In this document: positions 43,899 through 51,295 of the stretch, one piece after another
Layout: the number at the start of each line of letters is the position of its first letter
Numbering within the stretch: position 1 is the stretch's first letter
Translations under genes and position numbers: made by a program
Assembly (NCBI GenBank): GCA_951812335.1
Contig: OX638293.1
Coordinates: forward strand, 1,096,731-1,160,730
Length of the DNA stretch: 64,000 bases
Reading direction: 5' to 3'
Origin: Rhodothermales bacterium
GTDB lineage: Bacteria; Bacteroidota; Rhodothermia; Rhodothermales; VXPQ01
The notes under the pieces: generated by a model
Databases searched by the model: none
The model's input: only the letters and a program-made list of their open reading frames with translations
What the model was told of the DNA's origin: nothing

Positions 43899-44889
43899 GG
43901 AATACGTCATAGGATTCGATGTCGGCGGGACCCGTATCAAGAGCGGGGCCGTGTCGGCCTCCGGCGAACTGACGGAGCCGGGCATCCGGCCGTCGGGGTT
44001 TTCCTTGCCGCCGGAGGGGATTCTTGGGGCTATGGCGGAAGAGACGGATCGGATTTCGGAAGTCATCGGGCGTCGGCCTGCGTCGATCGGGCTGGGATTT
44101 CCCGGCGCCGTCGATCCGGAATTCGGAAGCGTACTCTTGCCCGGCAAACTGAAAGTGGAGGGATTCCCCATTGTGCCACGTCTGATGGAGGCCATGGGTA
44201 TCCCGGTCATTGCGGACAACGATGGGCGCTTGTGTATTCTTGCGGAAGCCCGCTACGGGCTGGCGAAAGGTCGCAAGTGGGTCGTCACGATCACGCTGGG
44301 AACCGGTGTGGGATCGGGGGTGATGCTTGACGGCAAGGTGCTCCGCGATCCCCATCTTATGTTCGGCACGCAGGCGAGCCACATCGTTCAGGATGCGCAT
44401 AGCGACCGGCGCTGCATTACGCGGGGGATGGGTACCGCCAATATCCTGTGCGCGGCGGCGAGTCTCGCCATGATGGCGCGGGATGGCCTTCAGCGCGGCT
44501 TGCCGTCGGTGCTCAACGACTTGTATTTCGAGAACCCTCATGCCGTCGATTTCGCTGCGGTCATCCGCGGGGTGGAGCAGGAAGACGCCTTGTGTCTGGA
44601 TGTATTGGATCGGTGGACGACGGCCCTCGGATGGTTCCTGGTGAGCGTGGTGCATATGTATGCCCCCGAAATCATTATCCTCGGAGGCGGGGGCGCAAAC
44701 GCCGCCGAACATTTTCTGGACCGGGTGCAGACGCACATCGACGAGCATGTTTTTCGATATCCTCGTGGAAGTTCGGTCCCCGTCGTGCTTTCGGAATTGG
44801 GGAATCATGCCGGGGTTCTCGGTGCGGCGGCGCTTGCCTGGGAACGGGCGGAACGTGCGGGTTCGTGCGAGCAGGGAGACGCAGGGTGA
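43891..44889 (+). CDS. ROK family sugar kinase-like protein
   Basis: ROK proteins phosphorylate sugars such as glucose, N-acetylmannosamine or N-acetylglucosamine, or act as repressors. This 332-residue member has the ATP-binding FDVGGTRIKSGAV at the start, the catalytic region VIADNDGRLCILAEARYG and the phosphate-2 motif TLGTGVGSGVML. There is no DNA-binding extension, so a kinase is more likely. The usual zinc-binding cluster (CxCGxxGCxE) is absent: the region reads HSDRRCITRGMGTANILC. With the SIS gene and the epimerase it suggests amino-sugar catabolism. Confidence 0.88.
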   Translation: MPEEYVIGFDVGGTRIKSGAVSASGELTEPGIRPSGFSLPPEGILGAMAEETDRISEVIGRRPASIGLGFPGAVDPEFGSVLLPGKLKVEGFPIVPRLMEAMGIPVIADNDGRLCILAEARYGLAKGRKWVVTITLGTGVGSGVMLDGKVLRDPHLMFGTQASHIVQDAHSDRRCITRGMGTANILCAAASLAMMARDGLQRGLPSVLNDLYFENPHAVDFAAVIRGVEQEDALCLDVLDRWTTALGWFLVSVVHMYAPEIIILGGGGANAAEHFLDRVQTHIDEHVFRYPRGSSVPVVLSELGNHAGVLGAAALAWERAERAGSCEQGDAG

Positions 44890-44904
44890 TCGGGAGGTCC
44901 AGGG

Positions 44905-45042
44905 CGAATGGCGGCCGGGTGCGGTGCGGATGCAGGGCGGCAAAACGCAGGGGTAGCAGGGGCGCCAGGCGCTTCCCGGCCCAGGTGCGGTGCGGGTGCA
45001 GCCCGGCAATGGGCGAATGGCGGCTCGGGTGCGGTGCGGGAT
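44905..45042 (+). repeat. GC-rich degenerate tandem repeats
   Basis: GCGAATGGCGGC followed by CGGGTGCGGTGCGG occurs at about 44905 and again at about 45011, and GGTGCGGTGCGGGTGCAG occurs between them. It lies between the ROK gene and the amidohydrolase and looks like slippage-derived repeats. Confidence 0.5.
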
Positions 45043-45073
45043 TAGAAAAAGAGGGCGAAATTACAAAGAAACA

Positions 45074-46555
45074 ATGAAGTCACATTTCGTAACATCTTCG
45101 TGTCTGATAGCCTGTTCGCTCCTTTTCGTGCCGGGAAGCGTTGCCGGGCAGGACAGGGCGGCGCAGCAGCGTAGTGATATATCCCGTGACGCTCCTGTGA
45201 TATCCCGCGTTGTTCCCTTTATGTCTCACGATACGCCCTTTATGTCTCAGAACATCTCTCCGATGTCCCAGGACACCCCCTTGACGCCTCATGACGTTCC
45301 CCTGATATCCCGCGATGCTCCCGTGATATCCCGCGATGCTCCCGTGACATCCCGCGACGCTTCCTTGATGCTCCCTGACACCCTGGACCTGCTGATTTCG
45401 GGCGGCCATGTCATCGATCCGAAAAACGGCGTGGACGGCGTACGCGATGTGGGAATCGTCGCCGGGCGGATCGCCGAGGTGGCCGAGCATATCGATCCCG
45501 CGCGTGCGAAGCAGGTGGTGGATGCCTCCGGCCTCTATGTAGCGCCGGGTTTTATCGACATGCACGCTCATGTATTTCACGGCACGACGCCGGACAACTA
45601 TCTGGCGAACAGCTACGGCAGCCTGCCGCCGGACGGCTTCGCTTTCCGGTCCGGCGTGACGACGATCGTGGATACGGGCGGGGCGGGCTGGCGCACCATC
45701 CGCACGTTTATCGAACAAACGGTGGGTCATGCGGAAACCCGTGTGCTGGCGTTCCTGAATATCGTCGGCCAGGGCATGAAGGGAGAGCCCATCGAGCAGG
45801 ACCTGTCCGACATGGACCCCAAACTGACGGCCATGGCGGCCGGGCTGCACGCGGATGTCGTTGTAGGCGTGAAACTGGCTCATTACCTCGGACGGGACTG
45901 GACTCCCGTGGAGCGGGCTGTGGAGGCGGGGCGGCAAGCCGGCATTCCCGTAATGATCGATTTCGGGAGAGCCGATCCCCCGTTGCCGCTGCGCGAGCTT
46001 TTCCTGGATCGCCTTCGCCCCGGCGACATTTTTACCCATGCGTATGCGGCGGTATCGCGCCGCGAAGCCATTGTGGAGGACGGAGTGCTGCGGCCTTTTG
46101 TTCTTGAAGCGGCGGAGCGCGGCATTGTGTTCGATGTGGGGCACGGCGGCGGCAGTTTCGTCTATTCCGTAGCCGTTCCTGCAACGGAGGCGGGTCTCTG
46201 GCCGCACACGATCAGCACGGACCTGCATACCGGCAGCATGAATCATGGCATGAAGGACATGGCGAACGTCATGTCCAGGTTTCTCAATCTCGGTATGCCG
46301 CTCGAAGAAGTGATTCGCGCTTCGACCTGGTCCCCGGCGCAAGTGATCCGGCGGGACGAACTGGGGCATCTGGATGAGGGGGCAGAGGCGGATGTGACTG
46401 TGTTTCGGGTCCGTGCAGGGACTTTCGGATTTTGGGATGTGGAGGGGTATCGGATGGACGGCGCCCATAAAATCGAGGCCGAACTCACATTGCGGGCAGG
46501 CCGCGTCGTGTGGGATCTGAATGGTATTTCCAAAGAAGCATGGGTACAGGAATGA
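45074..46555 (+). CDS. Exported amidohydrolase family protein
   Basis: A 493-residue metal-dependent hydrolase of the amidohydrolase superfamily, close to the amidohydrolase/deacetylase group. After a signal peptide (MKSHFVTSSCLIACSLLFVP) there is a repetitive segment, residues 36-103, made of heptads such as ISRDAPV. The TIM-barrel domain then shows the metal ligands in FIDMHAHVF, the Lys in GVKLAH, a His in THAYAA and ISTDLHTGSMNHG. Substrate is unknown, but the context suggests deacetylation or ring opening in sugar catabolism. Its TGA overlaps the next ATG (ATGA). The heptad segment is encoded by tandem 21-bp repeats also found near 48890. Confidence 0.82.
   Translation: MKSHFVTSSCLIACSLLFVPGSVAGQDRAAQQRSDISRDAPVISRVVPFMSHDTPFMSQNISPMSQDTPLTPHDVPLISRDAPVISRDAPVTSRDASLMLPDTLDLLISGGHVIDPKNGVDGVRDVGIVAGRIAEVAEHIDPARAKQVVDASGLYVAPGFIDMHAHVFHGTTPDNYLANSYGSLPPDGFAFRSGVTTIVDTGGAGWRTIRTFIEQTVGHAETRVLAFLNIVGQGMKGEPIEQDLSDMDPKLTAMAAGLHADVVVGVKLAHYLGRDWTPVERAVEAGRQAGIPVMIDFGRADPPLPLRELFLDRLRPGDIFTHAYAAVSRREAIVEDGVLRPFVLEAAERGIVFDVGHGGGSFVYSVAVPATEAGLWPHTISTDLHTGSMNHGMKDMANVMSRFLNLGMPLEEVIRASTWSPAQVIRRDELGHLDEGAEADVTVFRVRAGTFGFWDVEGYRMDGAHKIEAELTLRAGRVVWDLNGISKEAWVQE
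45176..45385 (+). repeat. Tandem 21-bp repeats coding a heptad array
   Basis: About ten units of 21 bp, best preserved at 45312-45375 (ATATCCCGCGATGCTCCCGT plus G), encode degenerate ISRDAPV heptads in the amidohydrolase. Divergent units (ATGTCTCACGATACGCCCTT and similar) lie upstream. The same unit occurs in antisense at 48890-48952. Confidence 0.85.
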
Positions 46556-47592
46556 CTTTTTACGCAGGGACGTATTCGGAGCGGGGAAGCAAGGGGATAT
46601 ACACCGGACAATTCGATCTGCAAACCGGTGCGATGCAGATCACCGGCCATGTCGGAGGCATGCAGAATCCTTCCTTCCTGACGCTCGACGCCTCCGGGAA
46701 GGTTTTATATGCGGTCAGCGAGACGCACGAGTTCGAGGGGGTGTTCGGCGGCGGGCTGCATGCGTTCGGCATCGACAACGGCTTGCACCCGATCAATGCA
46801 GTGCCCACGCACGGCACGGACCCGTGCTACGTGGCGCTTACGCCGGACGGGCGGTTCGTCCTCGTTTCCAATTACAGCAGCGGGAGCCTCGCCGTGTTTG
46901 CGGTGCGCGAGGATGGCGGGGTAAGCGAGGCAGTTACCTTTGTGCAGCACGAGGGGGCTTCCGGCGTGAATCCTGCGCGGCAGGAAGGGCCTCACGCGCA
47001 TTGCATCGTACCCGATGCGACGGGCCGCCATGCAGTCGTAGCCGACCTGGGACAGGACCGGGTGATGGTGTACCGGCTTGGCGAGGACGGCGGGTTGCAT
47101 TCTGTAGATCAGTCCCCGGTCGATCTGGCGCCGGGCGCCGGGCCCCGGCATTTCGTATTCCATCCCGACGGCGCGCGCGCCTTCGTGATCAACGAGTTGG
47201 GTTCCACGGTAACGGCCTTCGATTGGGATGCTGCGCAGGGCAGGCTCACGGAAACACAGACGATCACCACCTTGCCAAAGGATGTTGTCGAACGAAACGA
47301 TTCGGCGGATCTGCATGTGCATCCGAACGGGCGGTTCCTGTACGGGTCGAACCGGGGCCACGACAGCATTGCGGTATTCGAAATCGCTTCGGATGGACTG
47401 CGGCCCGTGCAGCACATCCATACCGGCGGACACTGGCCGCGCAATTTCTGCATATACGATCGTTTCCTGCTGGTAGCCAACCGGCATACGGACCGTATTG
47501 CCGTTTTCGAGATCGACGAGGCTACCGGGAGATTGTCCGCGACCGGCCAGGGGCTCGATATCCCTTCCCCTGTGTGCATTTGCTTCGACTGA
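46552..47592 (+). CDS. Lactonase family beta-propeller (6-phosphogluconolactonase type)
   Basis: This 346-residue protein is a seven-bladed beta-propeller of the lactonase family, whose best-known member hydrolyses 6-phosphogluconolactone. It begins MTFYAGTYSERGSKGIYTGQ and shows blade motifs such as NPSFLTLDASGKVLYAVSE, GTDPCYVALTPDGRFVLVSN, GAGPRHFVFHPDGARAFVIN and the C-terminal GHWPRNFCIYDRFLLVANRH. There is no signal peptide. The ATG overlaps the amidohydrolase stop, so they are coupled. It would suit lactone opening in sugar oxidation; the exact substrate is open. Confidence 0.88.
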   Translation: MTFYAGTYSERGSKGIYTGQFDLQTGAMQITGHVGGMQNPSFLTLDASGKVLYAVSETHEFEGVFGGGLHAFGIDNGLHPINAVPTHGTDPCYVALTPDGRFVLVSNYSSGSLAVFAVREDGGVSEAVTFVQHEGASGVNPARQEGPHAHCIVPDATGRHAVVADLGQDRVMVYRLGEDGGLHSVDQSPVDLAPGAGPRHFVFHPDGARAFVINELGSTVTAFDWDAAQGRLTETQTITTLPKDVVERNDSADLHVHPNGRFLYGSNRGHDSIAVFEIASDGLRPVQHIHTGGHWPRNFCIYDRFLLVANRHTDRIAVFEIDEATGRLSATGQGLDIPSPVCICFD

Positions 47593-47669
47593 AGGAGTTA
47601 TGTTTGCGGGGGGCAAGTGTGTATATGCGCCTGCGCCGCAGCCCCTATGCATTCGAATCCACTCCGCAC

Positions 47670-48117
47670 ATGCATATTTCTTCCGTATTCCCTACTGCTT
47701 CTGCCGGATGTGGTGTCGCTTTGGTAATCCGTATTGCTTCAATGCTCCTCTTGACCGGGTGCGCCCGACAGACCGATCCGGATGCAACGGGTAGTCCGAC
47801 AGAAGAAGCTACTCCCGTGCTGCACAGTTCGCTGGAAACGATCGACATCGAAACAGGAGAACGCAACGTCGTGCTCAGGCTTCCTGTGCATTTCGAGGCG
47901 CCCAACTGATCGCCCGACGGTACGCATTAACTGTTCAACTCGGGAGGCAGGATATTCCGGCTGCCGGTGGAAGGAGGTGAGCCCGGACGGGTCGACGCCG
48001 GATTCGCGGTGTGATCGAATAACGATCACGGCGTCTCGCCGGATGGCGAGACGCTCAGTATCATCGGCAGCGCGGAAGAGGGGGTGTCGATCGTCTACAC
48101 GCTGCCCATCGAAGGGG
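47670..48117 (+). pseudogene. TolB-like beta-propeller lipoprotein, decayed
   Basis: From ATG at 47670 the frame starts with a lipoprotein signal (lipobox LTGC), then ETIDIETGERNVVLRLPVHF. The PD40-type repeats HFEAPN-stop-SPDGTH-stop-LFNSGGRIFRLPVEGGEP, then DAGFAV-stop-SNNDHGVSPDGETLSIIG, are interrupted by three stops. The stops lie at positions where the family usually has Trp or other residues, consistent with point mutation. The gene ends abruptly at TLPIEGV where an end of the dispersed element begins, so most of the propeller is lost. Confidence 0.8.
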
Positions 48118-48135
48118 TCTTAATCAGAGTATCCT
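48112..48135 (+). repeat. Solo end of the dispersed element
   Basis: GGTCTTAATCAGAGTATCCT matches the terminal inverted repeat. It truncates the tolB-like pseudogene on its left, and the TAG stop of the convergent DUF547 gene shares its last bases. Confidence 0.75.
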
Positions 48136-48976
48136 AATAAATATTCAAGGTCCAGTCGTAGTCGGTGAACCGGATCCGGGCCGTGCCGGAGGCGAGGAAC
48201 GTACGTTCGGGGCCGGGCGGGAAAAAGCGCGCCAGATACCGGACGATTTCGGTGTCGTTTTTTCCGAAATCCCTTGCATACCAGTCAAATACCTTAGTAA
48301 GGTATACGGTGTTGTTGGCAATGTCTACGCGGTTTTTTTCCGGGGAATGCAGCAAGAACCGTCGCGACTGATCGTTCAGCTGTTCGTTGAGATGCGTGCC
48401 GATATACGCTTCCCGCCGTAGAGGCGGGCACGATACGGCTGCGCAGACCAGCGCGAAATGAATGCGCGGGTCGTCGAATTCCTTCCGGATGATTCCGTGC
48501 TCGATGTCGTCGAGCGTGTACGTGACCCCGCCCACCGTTGCCAGAGGCTGGGTCCAGGGGCCCTTTATTGCAAGGCCCAGCGTCTTGTTGATGTTGCGGA
48601 TGCTTTCGCGCTCGTTGTGCAGGTTGATGAGCTCGATGGTCCAGGCGTTATAGGCGTTGAGCCAGAGCGCCAGTTGGCTGTTCCGGGATAGTGCTGTCGG
48701 ATCGACTTGATCCAGCAGGTCGAGATACTCGTCGAATGCTTCCGAAGCGGCGAAGGCGTCGTAATCGACCAGGCCTTCGTCGGTCACATGGTTTTGCAGG
48801 AGCGTAGTGAAGAGCGAATGATCGACTCCTTGCGCCTGCGCCGGCTGTGGCGCGGCATACGCGAGGAGGAATGCGAAGAGAAGGAGATATATCCCGCTTC
48901 GCTCCCGTGATATCCCGCGTTGCTCCCGTAATATCCCGCGATGCTCCCTTGATGATAACGATCCGGTGTGCTTCAT
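48134..48976 (-). CDS. DUF547 domain exported protein
   Basis: A 280-residue protein with an N-terminal signal peptide (hydrophobic core LLLFAFLLAYAAPQPAQAQ, about 31-49) and a DUF547 domain: LALWLNAYNAWTIELIN, KGPWTQPLATVGGVTYTLDD, DPRIHFALVCAAVSCPPLRR. The conserved Cys and His residues suggest an enzyme, but no activity is known for the family. The first 30 residues (three heptads, REHRGIL, REQRGIS, RERSGIY) are coded by the antisense of the 21-bp repeat found in the amidohydrolase gene, so the true start may lie after them. The stop overlaps a repeat end. Confidence 0.85.
   Translation of the reverse strand: MKHTGSLSSREHRGILREQRGISRERSGIYLLLFAFLLAYAAPQPAQAQGVDHSLFTTLLQNHVTDEGLVDYDAFAASEAFDEYLDLLDQVDPTALSRNSQLALWLNAYNAWTIELINLHNERESIRNINKTLGLAIKGPWTQPLATVGGVTYTLDDIEHGIIRKEFDDPRIHFALVCAAVSCPPLRREAYIGTHLNEQLNDQSRRFLLHSPEKNRVDIANNTVYLTKVFDWYARDFGKNDTEIVRYLARFFPPGPERTFLASGTARIRFTDYDWTLNIY
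48890..48952 (+). repeat. Three 21-bp repeat units, antisense to DUF547
   Basis: Three consecutive units related to GATATCCCGCGATGCTCCCG lie here on the plus strand. They match the array in the amidohydrolase gene about 3.6 kb away but are translated from the opposite strand, as REQRGIS-type heptads. Confidence 0.8.
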
Positions 48977-49051
48977 GACATGTTGGCGGCAATGCCTGTC
49001 TTCGGTTTTAGAATGGACTATGTTGGACTATGTGATGCGGGGTGTCCGGTC

Positions 49052-50809
49052 TCAGAATCCGAGCGCATTTCCGTCTTTACGCATATCGGCGCCTCCGTGA
49101 TACACTCCTTGCTCGGAAGCCCAGAGGATGGCCTGGTACCCCCCGAAGTAATCGGTAGGGGAAAGAATATGTCCCCGTCGGGCCAACTCCTCCCGTACTT
49201 CCGGCGCGACGCCGCTTTCGAGCGCCAGGCGTCCGCCGTCCGTCATGGTTCCGCCCGTAGGCTGGAGCGCGCTGGAATGACTGAACCGGGCGGCGTCTCC
49301 GGCCTCCTGTACATTCATGCCGAATTCAATCATGTTCAGCAGTACCTGTACTTGTCCCTGCGGCTGGAACGGTCCTCCCATGACCCCGAAGGCCATAACC
49401 GGCTGCCCGTCGCGCATCACGAAACCGGGAATGATGGTATGGAAGGGGCGCTTGCCGGGAGCGTACACGTTCGGGTGCTCCGGGTCGAGGGAGAACTGGG
49501 ACCCCCGGCTTTGCAGCGCAAAACCGAGGCTGTCCGGGGTCATGCCGCTGCCGAACTCGAAGAAGTTGCTCTGGATGAGCGATACCATGTTTCCGTCCGC
49601 ATCCGCAACGGTCAGGTAGACGGTATCCCCGTGTTCGAGATCGCCGGTCGCGATGCGATGCATCGCCTGCGTCATGTCGATGCGCCCGCGTTGTTCGGCG
49701 GCGTATTCTTCCGAAAGCAGGCGTTCGAGCGGGATGTCCGCAAAGGCCGGATCGGCGTAATGCCGGGCGCGGTCCGCGAAGGCGAGTTTCTTCGCTTCTA
49801 CAAGGACATGGAGGTAATCGGCGGTATTATGTCCCAGCGCCGCGAGGTCGAAGCCTTCGAGGATACGGAGCATCTGCAGCACCGCGATTCCCTGTCCATT
49901 GGGAGGCAGTTCATACACCTCAACATCCCGGTAGGGGACGGATACCGGGTCTACCCATGTGCTTGTGTGCGCCTCGAAATCGGCCTTCCGAAGCGGCGTA
50001 TTCGTGCGGCGGGCCCATGCGTCGATGGCGTCCGCAATGGCGCCCTCGTAGAATACGTCGCGTCCCTCTGCGGCAATCCGTTCGTACGTAGCGGCAAGAT
50101 CGGGATTGCGGAAAATTTTACCTTCGGGCGGCATGTGCCCATCCACGAAATAGGTATTTTCAAAGCTGCTGAGATCGCCGATTTCGTGAATATGATCCCT
50201 TAGCCGCCGGTGGGCCTGTGCCCACGAAAAGCCCACGACCTGTGTGATGGGCGATCCCTCGCGGGCGTACCGGATAGCGGGCGCCAGCACGTCCTGCATC
50301 GAAAGCGCGCCGAAGCGCTCGTGCAACGTGAACCATCCGTCTACGGCGCCCGGCACGGAAACGGCAAGCGGTCCGTGCAGCGGAATTCCGTCGGCCCCGT
50401 CCAGGCGAGCCATGAGGTCGTCCAGCGATTGCCCGAGGGGTGCGCGTCCGCTCGCATTCAACCCATGGAGTTGTCCCGATGCCTGGTCCCACACGATCGC
50501 GAACAGGTCTCCGCCGATTCCGCAGTTGTTTGCCTCGACGAAACCCAGTACGGCGTTCGCGGCAATGGCTGCATCTACCGCCGAGCCGCCCTGTTTCAGA
50601 ATATCGATGGCCGTTTGCGTAGCCAACGGATGGCTGGTCGAAGCCATGCCGTTTTGGCCGATCGCAGGGCTGCGTGTGGCAAAGGCGGCTCCGGTCAAGC
50701 GGTCCCCCCGCCCCGTAGGCGGTGCGCTTTGGTCGGAGACGGGTTGGCAAGCCGTTTGCCAGACGAGCGCCGGAAGGAGAAGGAGCATGAGCCAGCCGGT
50801 CGATCGCAT
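49052..50809 (-). CDS. ggt: Gamma-glutamyltransferase
   Basis: Ggt hydrolyses or transfers the gamma-glutamyl group of glutathione and related compounds in the periplasm, after cutting itself into two chains. The 585-residue protein has a lipoprotein-like signal (lipobox QTAC near residue 21), the N-terminal segment ATQTAIDILKQGGSAVDAAI, NNCGIGGDLFAIVW, and the self-cleavage site before the nucleophile Thr near residue 396 (HGDTVYLTVADADGN). The C-terminal GVMGGPFQPQGQVQVLLNMI is typical. The gene ends near DFGGYQAILW and GADMRKDG. It lies four bases downstream of infA on the same strand. Confidence 0.94.
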   Translation of the reverse strand: MRSTGWLMLLLLPALVWQTACQPVSDQSAPPTGRGDRLTGAAFATRSPAIGQNGMASTSHPLATQTAIDILKQGGSAVDAAIAANAVLGFVEANNCGIGGDLFAIVWDQASGQLHGLNASGRAPLGQSLDDLMARLDGADGIPLHGPLAVSVPGAVDGWFTLHERFGALSMQDVLAPAIRYAREGSPITQVVGFSWAQAHRRLRDHIHEIGDLSSFENTYFVDGHMPPEGKIFRNPDLAATYERIAAEGRDVFYEGAIADAIDAWARRTNTPLRKADFEAHTSTWVDPVSVPYRDVEVYELPPNGQGIAVLQMLRILEGFDLAALGHNTADYLHVLVEAKKLAFADRARHYADPAFADIPLERLLSEEYAAEQRGRIDMTQAMHRIATGDLEHGDTVYLTVADADGNMVSLIQSNFFEFGSGMTPDSLGFALQSRGSQFSLDPEHPNVYAPGKRPFHTIIPGFVMRDGQPVMAFGVMGGPFQPQGQVQVLLNMIEFGMNVQEAGDAARFSHSSALQPTGGTMTDGGRLALESGVAPEVREELARRGHILSPTDYFGGYQAILWASEQGVYHGGADMRKDGNALGF

Positions 50810-50813
50810 GATT

Positions 50814-51035
50814 TCAACCCTTGTAGCGGAACACGATGCGCCCTTTGGAAAGGTCGTACGGAGAAATTTCGATGTCTACCCGGTCCCCGGGAATGATGCG
50901 GATATAGTGTTTGCGCATCTTGCCGGAGAGCAGCCCGAGAATTTCGTGCCCGTTGTCTAGCCGGACGCGGAACTGTGCGTTCGGCAGCGCCTCCGTCACG
51001 ACGCCCTCCTGTTTGATTGCTTCCTGTTTCGCCAT
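50814..51035 (-). CDS. infA: Translation initiation factor IF-1
   Basis: IF-1 binds the A site of the small ribosomal subunit during initiation. The 73-residue OB-fold protein is clear: [60 protein letters not shown]. It is usually found in the ribosomal-protein cluster (near secY and rpmJ); here it is alone, upstream of ggt. A second infA elsewhere in the genome would be worth checking. Confidence 0.97.
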   Translation of the reverse strand: MAKQEAIKQEGVVTEALPNAQFRVRLDNGHEILGLLSGKMRKHYIRIIPGDRVDIEISPYDLSKGRIVFRYKG

Positions 51036-51185
51036 ATAAAAGGTATGTTTGCGGAATGCCGAATTCCGAGTAATACGGCATGGCGGTTCGAAAGTGCCTT
51101 GCGGTCACAATTCGTTACATTTTAGAGTGTTGCGGGTGCGGATTCGGGATGCTTGCGGAACTGTGTGTCTTCAGGGAAATTCCAG

Positions 51186-51221
51186 TAACAGAGTATCCTG
51201 TTAGAATGTGCGCCTTAAGGC
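51186..51221. other. Two small palindromes between infA and the type IX substrate
   Basis: TAACAG-AGTATC-CTGTTA (51186-51203) contains CAGAGTATCCT, eleven bases of the dispersed element end, and CGCCTTAAGGCG (51210-51221) is a perfect palindrome. The region between the divergent genes is 260 bp; no other structure was seen. Confidence 0.35.
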
Positions 51222-51295
51222 GTATTAAAAAATTTAACCGGCTCCCTCAACCTCTTGTCTTTCCCATTCGCTAACGAATAAACGGAGAAGCGAAA

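Noticed and set aside
42690-44219. A 509-codon minus-strand frame over copy F, SIS and ROK
   Set aside because: It is antisense to two clear genes and crosses a repeat; no domain similarity.
45176-45385. A CRISPR-like array
   Set aside because: The 21-bp units are contiguous without spacers and lie in frame inside a gene.
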